A stretch of DNA of 13,934 nt. Source: Beijerinckiaceae bacterium (GTDB lineage: Bacteria; Pseudomonadota; Alphaproteobacteria; Rhizobiales; Beijerinckiaceae). Below, one piece after another: positions 1 to 7,199 of the stretch (its first letter is position 1; every line of letters begins with the position of its first letter). A model generated the notes under the pieces. That model was not told the DNA's origin and did not search any database. It saw only the letters and a list, made by a program, of their open reading frames with translations. The translations under genes were made by a program, and so were the position numbers. The stretch covers positions 1 to 13,934 of the forward strand of contig CANCSY010000063.1 in the NCBI GenBank assembly GCA_947380915.1, in the 5' to 3' direction.

Positions 1-96
1 CTCGGCCGCCCCTATGAGGACGCCGCCATGCTGCGCCTCGCCTATGCCTATGAGCAGGCGACGAGAAAGCGCGTGCCGCCGAAGGTGACGCCGTAG
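1..96 (+). CDS. Amidase family protein, 3' end only
   Basis: The window opens inside this gene. The visible 31 codons read LGRPYEDAAMLRLAYAYEQA followed by a short basic tail, and end at TAG. An (I/L)GRP-(Y/F)-(D/E)-E/D-A-x-LLRLAxAYEQAT ending is typical of the extreme C-terminus of amidase-signature enzymes, the GatA-like amide hydrolases. The Ser-Ser-Lys catalytic core would lie upstream, outside the window, so substrate and activity cannot be judged. The gene converges on accC, with 11 nt between the two stop codons. Family assignment rests on about 20 residues and is only moderately secure. Confidence 0.55.
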   Translation, partial: LGRPYEDAAMLRLAYAYEQATRKRVPPKVTP

Positions 97-99
97 GGG

Positions 100-116
100 G
101 AGGGGGCTCACCCCTC
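100..116. terminator. G+C-rich hairpin between convergent amidase and accC genes
   Basis: GAGGGG and CCCCTC form a perfect 6-bp stem around the 5-nt loop GCTCA. The loop contains the accC stop codon (TCA on this strand), and the amidase TAG lies just to the left. No T-tract follows on either strand, so this is at best a weak bidirectional terminator or an end-protecting hairpin. Confidence 0.3.
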
Positions 117-1463
117 GCCCATGCCCCCCGTGGCCAGGAACTTCTCCAGCCAGTGGATGTCATAGGCGCCGTTCTGCACATCCGTGTTGCGCACGAGGGT
201 GCGGAACAGGGGGATGGTGGTCTCGATGCCGTCCACGATGAATTCATCGAGGGAGCGGCGCAGGCGCATCAGGGCTTCCGTGCGGTTGCGGCCGTGAACG
301 ATCAGCTTGCCCACCAGAGAGTCGTAGTTGGGGGGGATCGTATAGCCCTGATAGACGGCGGAATCGACGCGCACCCCAAGGCCGCCGGGCGGGTGGTAAT
401 AGGAGATCTTGCCGGGCGAGGGCCGGAAGGTCGCGGGGTGTTCGGCGTTCACGCGGCATTCGATGGCGTGGCCGGAGAATTTCACATCGGACTGGGAGAT
501 CGTCAGGGGCGAGCCCGCCGCGATCTTGATCTGCTCCACCACCAGATCAATGCCCGTGATCATCTCGGTCACGGGATGCTCGACCTGGATGCGGGTGTTC
601 ATCTCGATGAAATAGAACTTGCCTTCCTCATAGAGGAACTCGACCGTGCCCGCGCCCGAATAGGAGAGATCCCGCATGGCCTGGGCCACGATCTCGCCGA
701 TCTCGGCGCGCTGCTTGTCGTTCAGGGCGGGGGACGGGCTCTCCTCCAGCACCTTCTGGTGGCGGCGCTGCAACGAGCAGTCGCGCTCGCCCAGATGAAT
801 GGCGTTTCCGCGTCCGTCGCCCAGCACCTGGATTTCGATATGGCGGGGCTTTTCGAGATATTTCTCGAGATAGACCGCGTCATCGCCAAATGCGGCCTTG
901 GCCTCGGTGCGCGCGGTCGACAGGGCCACCGACAGATCGGCGGGCGTGCGCGCTACCTTCATGCCGCGACCGCCGCCGCCGGAGGCCGCCTTCACAAGCA
1001 CGGGAAAGCCGATGTCTTTCGCGATCCGCATGGCCTCGACGTCGTCGGTCACGCCGCCTTCGGAGCCCGGGACGCAGGGAATGCCCAGCCGCTTGGCGGT
1101 GCGCTTGGCCTCGATCTTGTCGCCCATGATGCGGATATGCTCCGCCTTGGGGCCGATGAAAGCGATGTTGTGGTCCGCGAGGATCTCGGCGAAACGGGCG
1201 TTTTCCGAAAGGAAGCCATAGCCCGGATGGATCGCCTCTGCGCCCGTGATCTCGCAGGCGGCGAGCAGGGCGGGGATGTTGAGATAGCTGTCGCGCGCGG
1301 GCGCAGGGCCAATGCACACGGACTCGTCGGCGAGCTTCACATGCATGGCGTCGCGATCCACGGTGGAGTGGACGGCGACGGTCTGGATGCCCAGCTCCTT
1401 GGCGGCGCGAAGGATGCGCAGCGCGATTTCGCCCCGGTTCGCGATGAGGATCTTGTCGAACAT
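108..1463 (-). CDS. accC: Acetyl-CoA carboxylase, biotin carboxylase subunit
   Basis: Carboxylates the biotin of AccB with ATP and bicarbonate, the first half-reaction of malonyl-CoA synthesis in the cytoplasm. From the chosen start the protein is 451 aa, the usual size (E. coli about 449). It begins [18 protein letters not shown]. Visible residues match the E. coli enzyme with an offset of one: K116 in MGDK, K158 followed by the ATP-binding loop [10 protein letters not shown]229 and K237 in [13 protein letters not shown], and E275, E287, N289 and R291 around [17 protein letters not shown] at 1490 overlaps the accB stop and would add 9 residues. The ATG at 1463 is preferred because GGAAGG lies 5 nt upstream (1469-1474) and the family starts at MFDKI. 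It follows accB by 23 nt and is certainly co-transcribed with it. In many alphaproteobacteria aat follows accC; here it does not. Confidence 0.97.
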   Translation of the reverse strand: MFDKILIANRGEIALRILRAAKELGIQTVAVHSTVDRDAMHVKLADESVCIGPAPARDSYLNIPALLAACEITGAEAIHPGYGFLSENARFAEILADHNIAFIGPKAEHIRIMGDKIEAKRTAKRLGIPCVPGSEGGVTDDVEAMRIAKDIGFPVLVKAASGGGGRGMKVARTPADLSVALSTARTEAKAAFGDDAVYLEKYLEKPRHIEIQVLGDGRGNAIHLGERDCSLQRRHQKVLEESPSPALNDKQRAEIGEIVAQAMRDLSYSGAGTVEFLYEEGKFYFIEMNTRIQVEHPVTEMITGIDLVVEQIKIAAGSPLTISQSDVKFSGHAIECRVNAEHPATFRPSPGKISYYHPPGGLGVRVDSAVYQGYTIPPNYDSLVGKLIVHGRNRTEALMRLRRSLDEFIVDGIETTIPLFRTLVRNTDVQNGAYDIHWLEKFLATGGMGEG

Positions 1464-1486
1464 GACGGCCTTCCGGTGAGCGTCGC

Positions 1487-2104
1487 TCACTCGATCACGA
1501 GCAAGGGTTCGCCGTATTCGACGGGCTGGCCGTCCTCGACGAGAATGGCGGTGACAGTGCCGGCGCGGGGCGCCACGATTTCGTTGAAGGTCTTCATGGC
1601 CTCGATCAGCAGGATCTTGTCGCCCGCCTTCACCTGGCTGCCGATCTCCACGAAAGCCTTGGCGTCCGGGGATGGACGCAGATAGGCGGTGCCGACCATG
1701 GGAGACTTCACCGCGCCCGCATTTTCTGCGGCCGTGGGGGTGGGAACGGCGAGGGTCGGCGGCGGCGCCATCACTGCGGCGGGCGCAGGCGCATAGGCCA
1801 TGGCCTGCGCGGGGGCGTGCTGCATCTGCATCTGCATGGGCGGGGCGACCGAGGACTGACGGGCGACGCGAATATGCAGCCCCTCGAAATCCACCACGAT
1901 CTCCGACAGGTCATGCTGGGCGACGATGACGGCGAGTTGCTCCACCAGAGCCGTGTCGATGCCGCTGGTCGGCGCCGCCTTTGCGGGCGCGGCCTTAGGC
2001 AGCGCGCTTTTGGCCGCAGCCTTTTTTGCAGGCGCGCGTTTGGCGGGAGCGCTCGTTTTGGCGGCGCGCTTGGCTGCGCCCGCCTTGGGCTGAGGTTTCT
2101 TCAT
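1487..2104 (-). CDS. accB: Acetyl-CoA carboxylase, biotin carboxyl carrier protein (with N-terminal Lys/Ala/Pro tail)
   Basis: Carries biotin between AccC and the carboxyltransferase. In order: a 48-residue tail of K, A and P repeats ([15 protein letters not shown]), then the conserved N-terminal domain ([17 protein letters not shown], then LHIRVARQ, about 50-85), then an Ala/Pro/Met linker that includes MQMQMQH (about 90-130), then the biotinyl domain (about 131-205). The domain has the thumb (RPSPDAKAF) and biotinylation lysine K171 in EAMKT, 34 residues from the C-terminus as in E. coli; the usual AMKM is AMKT. At 205 aa it is about 50 longer than E. coli BCCP because of the tail. The start lies 3 nt after the aroQ stop, with a modest AAGAG-type SD inside the aroQ end, so translation is probably coupled. 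No later Met exists before the conserved domain. Confidence 0.95.
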   Translation of the reverse strand: MKKPQPKAGAAKRAAKTSAPAKRAPAKKAAAKSALPKAAPAKAAPTSGIDTALVEQLAVIVAQHDLSEIVVDFEGLHIRVARQSSVAPPMQMQMQHAPAQAMAYAPAPAAVMAPPPTLAVPTPTAAENAGAVKSPMVGTAYLRPSPDAKAFVEIGSQVKAGDKILLIEAMKTFNEIVAPRAGTVTAILVEDGQPVEYGEPLLVIE

Positions 2105-2107
2105 GGA

Positions 2108-2554
2108 TCAGCTCTTCTTCTGGGACGCGCCCGCCAGAACGGCTTCGAGCGCGAGTTCATAGGACAAGGCTCCAAAGCCGAGGATCACGCCTGCGGCCAC
2201 GGGAGCGATGAAGGATTGGTGGCGGAAACTCTCACGCGCATGCACATTCGAAAGATGCACCTCGACCACATGGACGCTGGCCCCGCGAATCGCGTCGGGG
2301 ATGGCGATGGAGGTGTGAGTATAGGCGCCTGCGTTCAAAATTACCGCCTCGCCCGCAGCGCCCGCCTCCTGAATCCATGTCACGAGGTCGCCTTCGTGAT
2401 TGGATTGCCGGAATTTGATCTCCACGCCGCGCGCAGAACCGACCGCGCGCAGGCGCGTCTCGATATCCGCGAGCGTGACGGACCCATAGGTCTGCGGCTC
2501 TCGCGTCCCGAGCAGGTTCAGATTCGGTCCGTTCAGGATGTGAATGACAGGCAT
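2108..2554 (-). CDS. aroQ: Type II 3-dehydroquinate dehydratase
   Basis: Dehydrates 3-dehydroquinate to 3-dehydroshikimate, the third step of the cytoplasmic shikimate pathway. At 148 aa it is the normal length for the dodecameric type II enzyme. Motifs visible in order: ILNGPNLNLLGTREPQTYG, with the catalytic-loop R18 and Y23; SNHEGDLV; NAGAYTHTSIAIPDA, which binds substrate; and EVHLSNVHARESFRHQS with the catalytic His. The frame stays open 57 codons upstream, but that segment is low-complexity and overlaps the spacer after the dsbA-like gene, so the ATG at 2554 is the natural start. Its SD is poor (AAAGCG). A 112-nt spacer separates it from the upstream thioredoxin-fold gene, and it runs with almost no gap into accB. 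Confidence 0.95.
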   Translation of the reverse strand: MPVIHILNGPNLNLLGTREPQTYGSVTLADIETRLRAVGSARGVEIKFRQSNHEGDLVTWIQEAGAAGEAVILNAGAYTHTSIAIPDAIRGASVHVVEVHLSNVHARESFRHQSFIAPVAAGVILGFGALSYELALEAVLAGASQKKS

Positions 2555-2666
2555 GTCGCTTTGGTGTGCCGAAGACGAGTGCGGCGCCGCAATGGCGCGT
2601 CTGGCGTCATATCCCGATTGGGGCCGAGAGGGAAGCCTTGCCGTCGAAAGCCTTGTGGCTAAGGCC

Positions 2667-3452
2667 TCAGCCGCAGGCGGTCTTGCCGCATTTGCGCATG
2701 TTTGCGATCCGCGTCCGCAGTTCATCCTGGCCGACCGCGCCCACGATGACTTCGTCGCCGAGTACGAAAGTGGGGGTGCCGCTCAGCTGCAACTTGTCGG
2801 CGAGCGCCATCACTTCCTGCAAGCTGGCGCGCGTTTCCGGGTTGGCGACGTCCTTGGCGAGCTTGTCCATGTCCGCGCCCATTTCCTTGGCCACGGCGAG
2901 GGCCTGCGTCTTGCCGATCTGGCCGCGCGTCTGCATCAGCTTGGTGTGATATTGCCAGTATTTGTCGCCCTTGGCCTGGTTGCGCATGGCGGTGGCGACC
3001 TCGGCGGCCTCGACGGAGCCAGGCCCCAGAACGGGGAAATCCTTGATGACAAGCCGCAATTCAGGCTCCGCCTTCACCAGCTTGGCCACATCGTCGAGGG
3101 CCTTTTTGCAATAGCCGCAGTTGTAGTCGAAAAACTCCACCAGGGTGATCTTGCCATTGGGATTGCCCAGCACCGCCTGCCGTGTGGAATTGAACAGTTG
3201 GGGCGCGAGGTCGGTGACGGCTTTCGATCGGGCGGACTCCTCATCGGCCTTCTGCTTGCGCTCCATCTCGACGAGAACCTCGCGGATCACGTCCGGGTTC
3301 TTCATGAGATAGTCCTTGATGACCCCCTCGATCTCCGTGCGCTGGGCGGCGCTGAGTTCAGCCTTGGCGGGGGCCGGGACGGCAAGGCCCGCGAGCACGG
3401 CCATGGCGAGCGCGACGCCTTGCAGGCGTTTGCGGAAGGGGGCGAAGGACAT
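2667..3452 (-). CDS. DsbA/Com1-family periplasmic thiol:disulfide oxidoreductase
   Basis: Predicted secreted thioredoxin-fold protein that oxidises or isomerises cysteines in envelope proteins. From the ATG at 3452 it is 261 aa. A Sec signal peptide has basic FRKRLQ, a hydrophobic core and cleavage after PAKA (about residue 31). A helical, charged N-terminal region follows (about 32-85), as in Com1-like DsbAs. The active site C112-G-Y-C115 sits in FFDYNCGYC, and the cis-Pro loop is GTPTF (T226-P227). The tail ends KCGKTACG, so C255 and C260 form an extra C-terminal pair. The start is favoured over an upstream ATG at 3524 by the signal peptide and by GGAG at 3460-3463, which lies in a perfect 12-bp palindrome, CTGGAGCTCCAG. 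It is 87 nt downstream of the M48 protease gene and probably in the same transcript. Confidence 0.9.
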   Translation of the reverse strand: MSFAPFRKRLQGVALAMAVLAGLAVPAPAKAELSAAQRTEIEGVIKDYLMKNPDVIREVLVEMERKQKADEESARSKAVTDLAPQLFNSTRQAVLGNPNGKITLVEFFDYNCGYCKKALDDVAKLVKAEPELRLVIKDFPVLGPGSVEAAEVATAMRNQAKGDKYWQYHTKLMQTRGQIGKTQALAVAKEMGADMDKLAKDVANPETRASLQEVMALADKLQLSGTPTFVLGDEVIVGAVGQDELRTRIANMRKCGKTACG

Positions 3453-3488
3453 GCTGGAGCTCCAGTGAGAGGCGATGCGATCATAGGT

Positions 3489-3514
3489 CCCGGCTTTCGA
3501 AAGGTCGAACCGGG
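3489..3514 (-). other. Stem-loop between the M48 protease and DsbA genes
   Basis: On the transcribed strand CCCGG+TTCGA pairs with TCGAA+CCGGG, giving ten base pairs with a 2-nt AG bulge and a CCTT loop. It starts 37 nt upstream of the dsbA-like ATG. No U-tract follows, so it is not a typical intrinsic terminator. A processing or mRNA-stability hairpin that uncouples the two genes is possible. The stem is seen in the sequence; its role is inferred. Confidence 0.4.
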
Positions 3515-3539
3515 CGGGAAACACGATGGTGAGAGCCTG

Positions 3540-4967
3540 CTAGAACTTGGGCGGGCGATAATTGAGAATATCATCCGCCTTCAGCCAGCCGGGCGAGCCC
3601 TCGGCGAACTGGCGCTTGGCCCGATCCGCTTGGGTTCGAGCCTCTATATAGCGTCCATTCAGGAAAAAGCCTTGGGCCGCAGCGAGTTGGGACTGGGGCA
3701 CATTGCCCTTCTTGTCATAGGCCATGGCCAGATATTGGAAAGCCTCTCCATCTTCCGCATCGCTTTGCGTCACCTGCGTCAGCACCTTGATGGCTTCGTC
3801 GGCCTGATCGGCCGCCACCAGCGCATGACCCAGCAGCACCCTTATGGGCAGGCCCTGCGGGGCCAGCCCCACGGCCTTGCGCAGGGATGGAAGCGATTCG
3901 CGGGCCTTGCCTGATTCCAGCAGGGCCTGCCCCTTCAATTCATGGAAATAGGGATTGTTCGGCTGGGCGGAGATCAGCGCTTCGATTTGCTGTTGGGCGT
4001 CCGCGATCCGGCCGAAGCGATAGGCCGAGACGGCGCGCGCGTATTTCGCGGCCACGGATTGGTCCGACAGAGGGTAGCGGCGCCCGATCTCGGATGGCGT
4101 GCCCATGAAACCCACGAGCTTGGCGCGCACAAGATCGTGCCTGGCCTGAAGGCCGGGCTGTTCCGGCGCGTTGAAGGTGGGGCTCGCCTTGGCGGCGGTC
4201 TCCAGATTGGACAGGCGTTCGCGGGGCAGGGGGTGGGAGAGCGTATAGGGATCAATCGATGAGGTCTTGAAGAGGGATTCGTTTTCGAAACGCTCCAGGG
4301 TCACCAGCAGGCCCTTGGCGGATTGGCCGATGCTCTGGAGATATTTCACCGCCGCCCGGTCGGCGGATTCTTCCTGCGAGCGCACATAGGAGAGCAGCGA
4401 GCGGCGCACCAGTTCCTGCGGACCTAGCAGCATGCCCATCGCGCCCGCGCTATCGACGCCGACTGAGGAGCCCGGGCGATTGCTGCGCGCCGTCGCGACC
4501 GCACCGCCAGCGCCCACCAGCATGCCCGCAATGGCGAAGATCTGAGCCTTGGCCATCTCCGCATGAATGCCCGCAAGGTGGCCACCTGCGATATGTCCGG
4601 TCTCGTGGGCCAGCACGCCGATGATCTCGCTGGGCGCCTTGGCCTCCATGATCGCGCCCACATTGACGAAGATCTTGCGGCCATTGGCGACGAAGGCGTT
4701 GAAGCTGCGGTCGCCGATGAGAATGATTTTCGTGGCGCCGCCATTGACGCCTGCGGCCTTGAAGATGGGCGTGGCGTAATCGCGCAGCAATTGCTCGACT
4801 TCGGCGTCGCGGATCACGCCGGGCATGTTCTGGCCTGCGCCCTGCTCCTGGGCGATTGCGGGAGCGGTGGCGATGACGAGAGCGAGCAAAAGGGCGCCAT
4901 GACGCGCTGGCGCGCGCGCCGCCTTGCTGATAGGGGTCGATTGAACCACCTGAACCATGATCGTCAT
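3540..4967 (-). CDS. BepA-like M48 zinc metalloprotease with TPR region
   Basis: Predicted periplasmic quality-control protease or chaperone for outer-membrane proteins. It has 475 aa, like E. coli BepA/YfgC (about 487). An N-terminal signal sequence carries a hydrophobic stretch (about 25-38) and a likely cut after APAIA. The zinc site is H121-E-T-G-H125, with a third ligand E199 in the ExxAD motif (EESAD). H245 in LSHPLPRERL corresponds to the regulatory His of BepA (LSHP motif). The C-terminal half (about 290-460) is helical, with TPR-like pairs such as AVSAYRFGRIADAQQQIEAL. An ATG at 4958 is an alternative start; neither has a strong SD. It heads the minus-strand cluster with dsbA-aroQ-accBC and is divergent from an aminotransferase gene. 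The general role is secure; the exact substrate is not known. Confidence 0.92.
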   Translation of the reverse strand: MTIMVQVVQSTPISKAARAPARHGALLLALVIATAPAIAQEQGAGQNMPGVIRDAEVEQLLRDYATPIFKAAGVNGGATKIILIGDRSFNAFVANGRKIFVNVGAIMEAKAPSEIIGVLAHETGHIAGGHLAGIHAEMAKAQIFAIAGMLVGAGGAVATARSNRPGSSVGVDSAGAMGMLLGPQELVRRSLLSYVRSQEESADRAAVKYLQSIGQSAKGLLVTLERFENESLFKTSSIDPYTLSHPLPRERLSNLETAAKASPTFNAPEQPGLQARHDLVRAKLVGFMGTPSEIGRRYPLSDQSVAAKYARAVSAYRFGRIADAQQQIEALISAQPNNPYFHELKGQALLESGKARESLPSLRKAVGLAPQGLPIRVLLGHALVAADQADEAIKVLTQVTQSDAEDGEAFQYLAMAYDKKGNVPQSQLAAAQGFFLNGRYIEARTQADRAKRQFAEGSPGWLKADDILNYRPPKF

Positions 4968-5063
4968 CCCGTGAAGCGCCCCGAGAGGGAAGCGCGCGCA
5001 TTATGGCGTTAACTTGGCGCAGGTGCGAGATGCAACAGGATAGCGCCGACACGAAGGGCTGAA
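4968..5063. promoter_or_regulatory. Divergent promoter region of the M48 protease and aminotransferase genes
   Basis: A 96-nt spacer separates two genes that diverge, so at least two promoters must lie here or in the gene starts. On the minus strand CATAAT (5000-5005) is a possible -10 for the protease, about 33 nt from its ATG, without a good -35. On the plus strand only TTGGCG is visible as a weak -35 candidate. No clear operator is seen. Confidence 0.4.
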
Positions 5064-6239
5064 ATGTCTGTATTCCCCCATGATTTCGAACCCTCGCGTC
5101 GCAGCGCCGTGGCGCCCTTCCTCGCCATGGATGTGCTGGGGGCGGCCGGTGCGCTGGAACGGGCGGGGCGCGACATCGTGCATCTGGAGCTTGGCGAGCC
5201 GGGCGCGCTGGCGCCGCGTCCTGTTCTGGAAGCCGCCCGCGCGGCGCTTGATCTGGGCCGGATCGGCTATACCGAAGCGCTGGGGCGACCTTCGTTGCGG
5301 GCGAGGATCGCCGTTCATTATCGCGAGGCCTATGGGGTCGCGGTGGACCCCTCGCGCGTGGTGGTCACCACGGGTTCCTCAAGCGGCTTCGTGCTTTCCT
5401 TTCTGGCCCTGTTCGATGCGGGCGCCCGGGTGGCGGTGGCTGCGCCCGGCTATCCCGCCTATCTCAACATCTTTCAGGCCCTCGGCCTCGAATGCGTGTC
5501 GTTCGAAACCGGCCCTCATACGGGCTATGTGGTCACCGCGCAGATGATCGAGGAGGCCCATCTTCGTGCGCCCCTGCAGGGCGTGCTGTTGATGAGCCCG
5601 GCCAATCCCACCGGCGTGATGATGAGCGATGTGCAGCTGAAGGCGGTCTGCGAGACCTGTCATCGTCTGGGCATCCGCTTCATTTCCGACGAGATCTACC
5701 ATGGCCTCACCTATGAACGCCCGGCCGCCACCGCGCTGGCCTTTTCGTCCACCGCTGTCGTAGTGAACTCATTCTCGAAATATTTCTGCATGACCGGATG
5801 GCGCATCGGCTGGCTGGTGCTGCCGGAGAATCTGGTGCGCCCCGTGGAGCGACTGCAACAGAGCCTCGCCATTTCAGCGCCTTATCTCAGCCAGATCGGC
5901 GCCGAGGCCGCCTTTGATGCGGTGGAGGAACTGGAACTGGTGAAGGCGGGCTATGCGCGCAATCGCGCGCTGCTGTTGAATGAATTGCCCGCCATGGGTC
6001 TGGGCGATTTCCATCCCGTCGATGGCGCCTTCTATGTCTATCTGGACATCAGCCGCTTCACCAATGACTCCGCCGATTTCTGCCGCCGCTTGCTGGAAGA
6101 GGGCGGCGTCGCCGCAACGCCCGGCCTCGACTTCGACCGCGCACGCGGACATCACACCATGCGGATCTCCTTTGCAGGCGGCGAGGTCGCCGTGCGGGAG
6201 GGCGTGGCGCGGATCAGGAGATGGTTGAAGCGGGGGTAG
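5064..6239 (+). CDS. PLP-dependent aminotransferase, class I/II
   Basis: Cytoplasmic fold-type I aminotransferase, 391 aa, of full family length. Visible features in order: ELGEPG near residue 42, GYTEALGRPSLR, TTGSSSGFVL for PLP phosphate binding (about 102-111), PGYPAY, N181 in NPTG, D209 and Y212 in SDEIYHGL, the Schiff-base lysine K239 in NSFSKYFCMTGWRIGW, R247, and the C-terminal substrate-carboxylate Arg R367 in MRISFA. This is the aspartate/aromatic aminotransferase subgroup, but the substrate cannot be read from these motifs, so no gene symbol is given. The start has AAGGG 5 nt upstream (5054-5058). The gene is monocistronic: divergent from the M48 gene and convergent with the cytochrome pair, 10 nt away. 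Confidence 0.92.
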   Translation: MSVFPHDFEPSRRSAVAPFLAMDVLGAAGALERAGRDIVHLELGEPGALAPRPVLEAARAALDLGRIGYTEALGRPSLRARIAVHYREAYGVAVDPSRVVVTTGSSSGFVLSFLALFDAGARVAVAAPGYPAYLNIFQALGLECVSFETGPHTGYVVTAQMIEEAHLRAPLQGVLLMSPANPTGVMMSDVQLKAVCETCHRLGIRFISDEIYHGLTYERPAATALAFSSTAVVVNSFSKYFCMTGWRIGWLVLPENLVRPVERLQQSLAISAPYLSQIGAEAAFDAVEELELVKAGYARNRALLLNELPAMGLGDFHPVDGAFYVYLDISRFTNDSADFCRRLLEEGGVAATPGLDFDRARGHHTMRISFAGGEVAVREGVARIRRWLKRG

Positions 6240-6253
6240 GGCTGGCGCCCTAC
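6236..6253. terminator. Hairpin terminator shared by convergent aminotransferase and diheme cytochrome genes
   Basis: GTAGGGC-TGGC-GCCCTAC is a perfect 7-bp stem with a tetraloop. The left arm contains the aminotransferase TAG (6237-6239) and the right arm the cytochrome TAG read on the other strand (6250-6252). On the plus strand TTCTTC follows the stem, a partly T-rich exit, so termination of the aminotransferase transcript is the better supported direction. On the minus strand C residues follow. Confidence 0.55.
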
Positions 6254-7176
6254 TTCTTCGTCGGCTTGGGGGCGCTCGCGCGGGCGGGGAGCGCCTTGAC
6301 ATAGGCGGCGATGGCGTCGCGGTCGGCGTCGGGCAATTGGGCCATGTTCTTCACCACGCTCTTCATGGAGCCGCCGACCACATCGCCATCAGGCGTGTCG
6401 CCGCTTTTCAGCATCCAGGCGATGTCCTTGGCCGACCAGGCGGCGATCCCGTCCTTGTGCTGGGTGATGTTGGGAACCCAGCCCGCCCCCTCCATCTCCA
6501 CGCCGCCCGCATAGCGATAGGCGGCGTCGATGGCGCCGGTGGCGTCGCGGGTGGAATGACATTCGGCGCAATGGCCGAAGGCTTCGGTCAGATAGCGCCC
6601 GCGATTCCATTCGCCGCTCTGCGAGGGATCGCTCCTGATAGGCGCCGGATTGAAATTGACGAGTTTCCAGAGGCCCACGCCACGGCGGACATTGAAGGGG
6701 AACCCGAGTTGGTGTTCTGGCGCCTTTCTGGCCACAGGCGCCAGAGTGCGAAGATAGGCCATGAGGTCGGCGATATCCTCCGGCCTCGCCTGCGCATAGG
6801 TCGTATAGGGGAAAGCCGGATAATAGTGCTGGCCTGAAGGCGAGACGCCCGCCTGCATGGCGTTGACGAGGTCGGCGACTTTCCAGGCGCCAATGCCGTC
6901 CTGCGGATGGGAAGAAATGTTGGGCGCGATGAAGGACCCGAAGGGCGATTTCAGCTCCAGTCCACCGCCAAGATTGAGCCGATCATCCTGACCCGGCGTG
7001 GCGTGACAGGAGGCGCAACCGCCCACGTCGAAGAACAGTTTTCCACGTGCGGCGTCGCCGCCCTGTTCCAGGCCGGTAGCGGTGGAGACGACCACCGGCT
7101 TGGGGGCGCTCAGCGTCCATCCCGCCGTAGCGACGGCTAGGCAGGTCAGAAGGCCGAGAGCCACCTGTTTGCGCAT
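6250..7176 (-). CDS. Diheme c-type cytochrome
   Basis: Periplasmic electron carrier with two cytochrome c domains, 308 aa. An uncleaved or cleaved signal anchor (MRKQVALGLLTCLAVATAGW) leads the protein. Heme site 1 is C54-A-S-C57-H58 and heme site 2 is C203-A-E-C206-H207. Domain 2 has a Met-containing loop (GGSMKSVVKNM) suited to the sixth ligand. In domain 1 the corresponding YPAxPY loop reads YYPAFPYTTY, with Phe where alcohol-dehydrogenase-type cytochromes usually have Met. The architecture resembles the cytochrome subunits of membrane dehydrogenases, but no such enzyme is adjacent. The ATG at 7176 is chosen over one 21 codons upstream because GGAG lies 6 nt before it (7183-7186) and it gives a clean signal. 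The gap to the upstream cytochrome gene is 23 nt, an operon. Confidence 0.9.
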   Translation of the reverse strand: MRKQVALGLLTCLAVATAGWTLSAPKPVVVSTATGLEQGGDAARGKLFFDVGGCASCHATPGQDDRLNLGGGLELKSPFGSFIAPNISSHPQDGIGAWKVADLVNAMQAGVSPSGQHYYPAFPYTTYAQARPEDIADLMAYLRTLAPVARKAPEHQLGFPFNVRRGVGLWKLVNFNPAPIRSDPSQSGEWNRGRYLTEAFGHCAECHSTRDATGAIDAAYRYAGGVEMEGAGWVPNITQHKDGIAAWSAKDIAWMLKSGDTPDGDVVGGSMKSVVKNMAQLPDADRDAIAAYVKALPARASAPKPTKK

Positions 7177-7199
7177 GAAGAACTCCAGTCGCCAGGCGG

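Noticed and set aside
153..1685. A 510-codon open frame on the plus strand opposite accC and accB
   Set aside because: It is rich in Arg, Gly, Ala, Asp and His with no recognisable domain, and lies antisense to two certain genes. It is a high-G+C shadow.
2647..2665. A short hairpin (GCCTT/AAGGC, 6-nt loop) just after the dsbA-like stop as a terminator
   Set aside because: Only five pairs and a three-T tract; too weak to call, and aroQ downstream may still depend on readthrough.
2544..3914. A long plus-strand frame opposite aroQ, dsbA and the protease gene
   Set aside because: It spans gene boundaries of the real minus-strand genes and shows no family motif.
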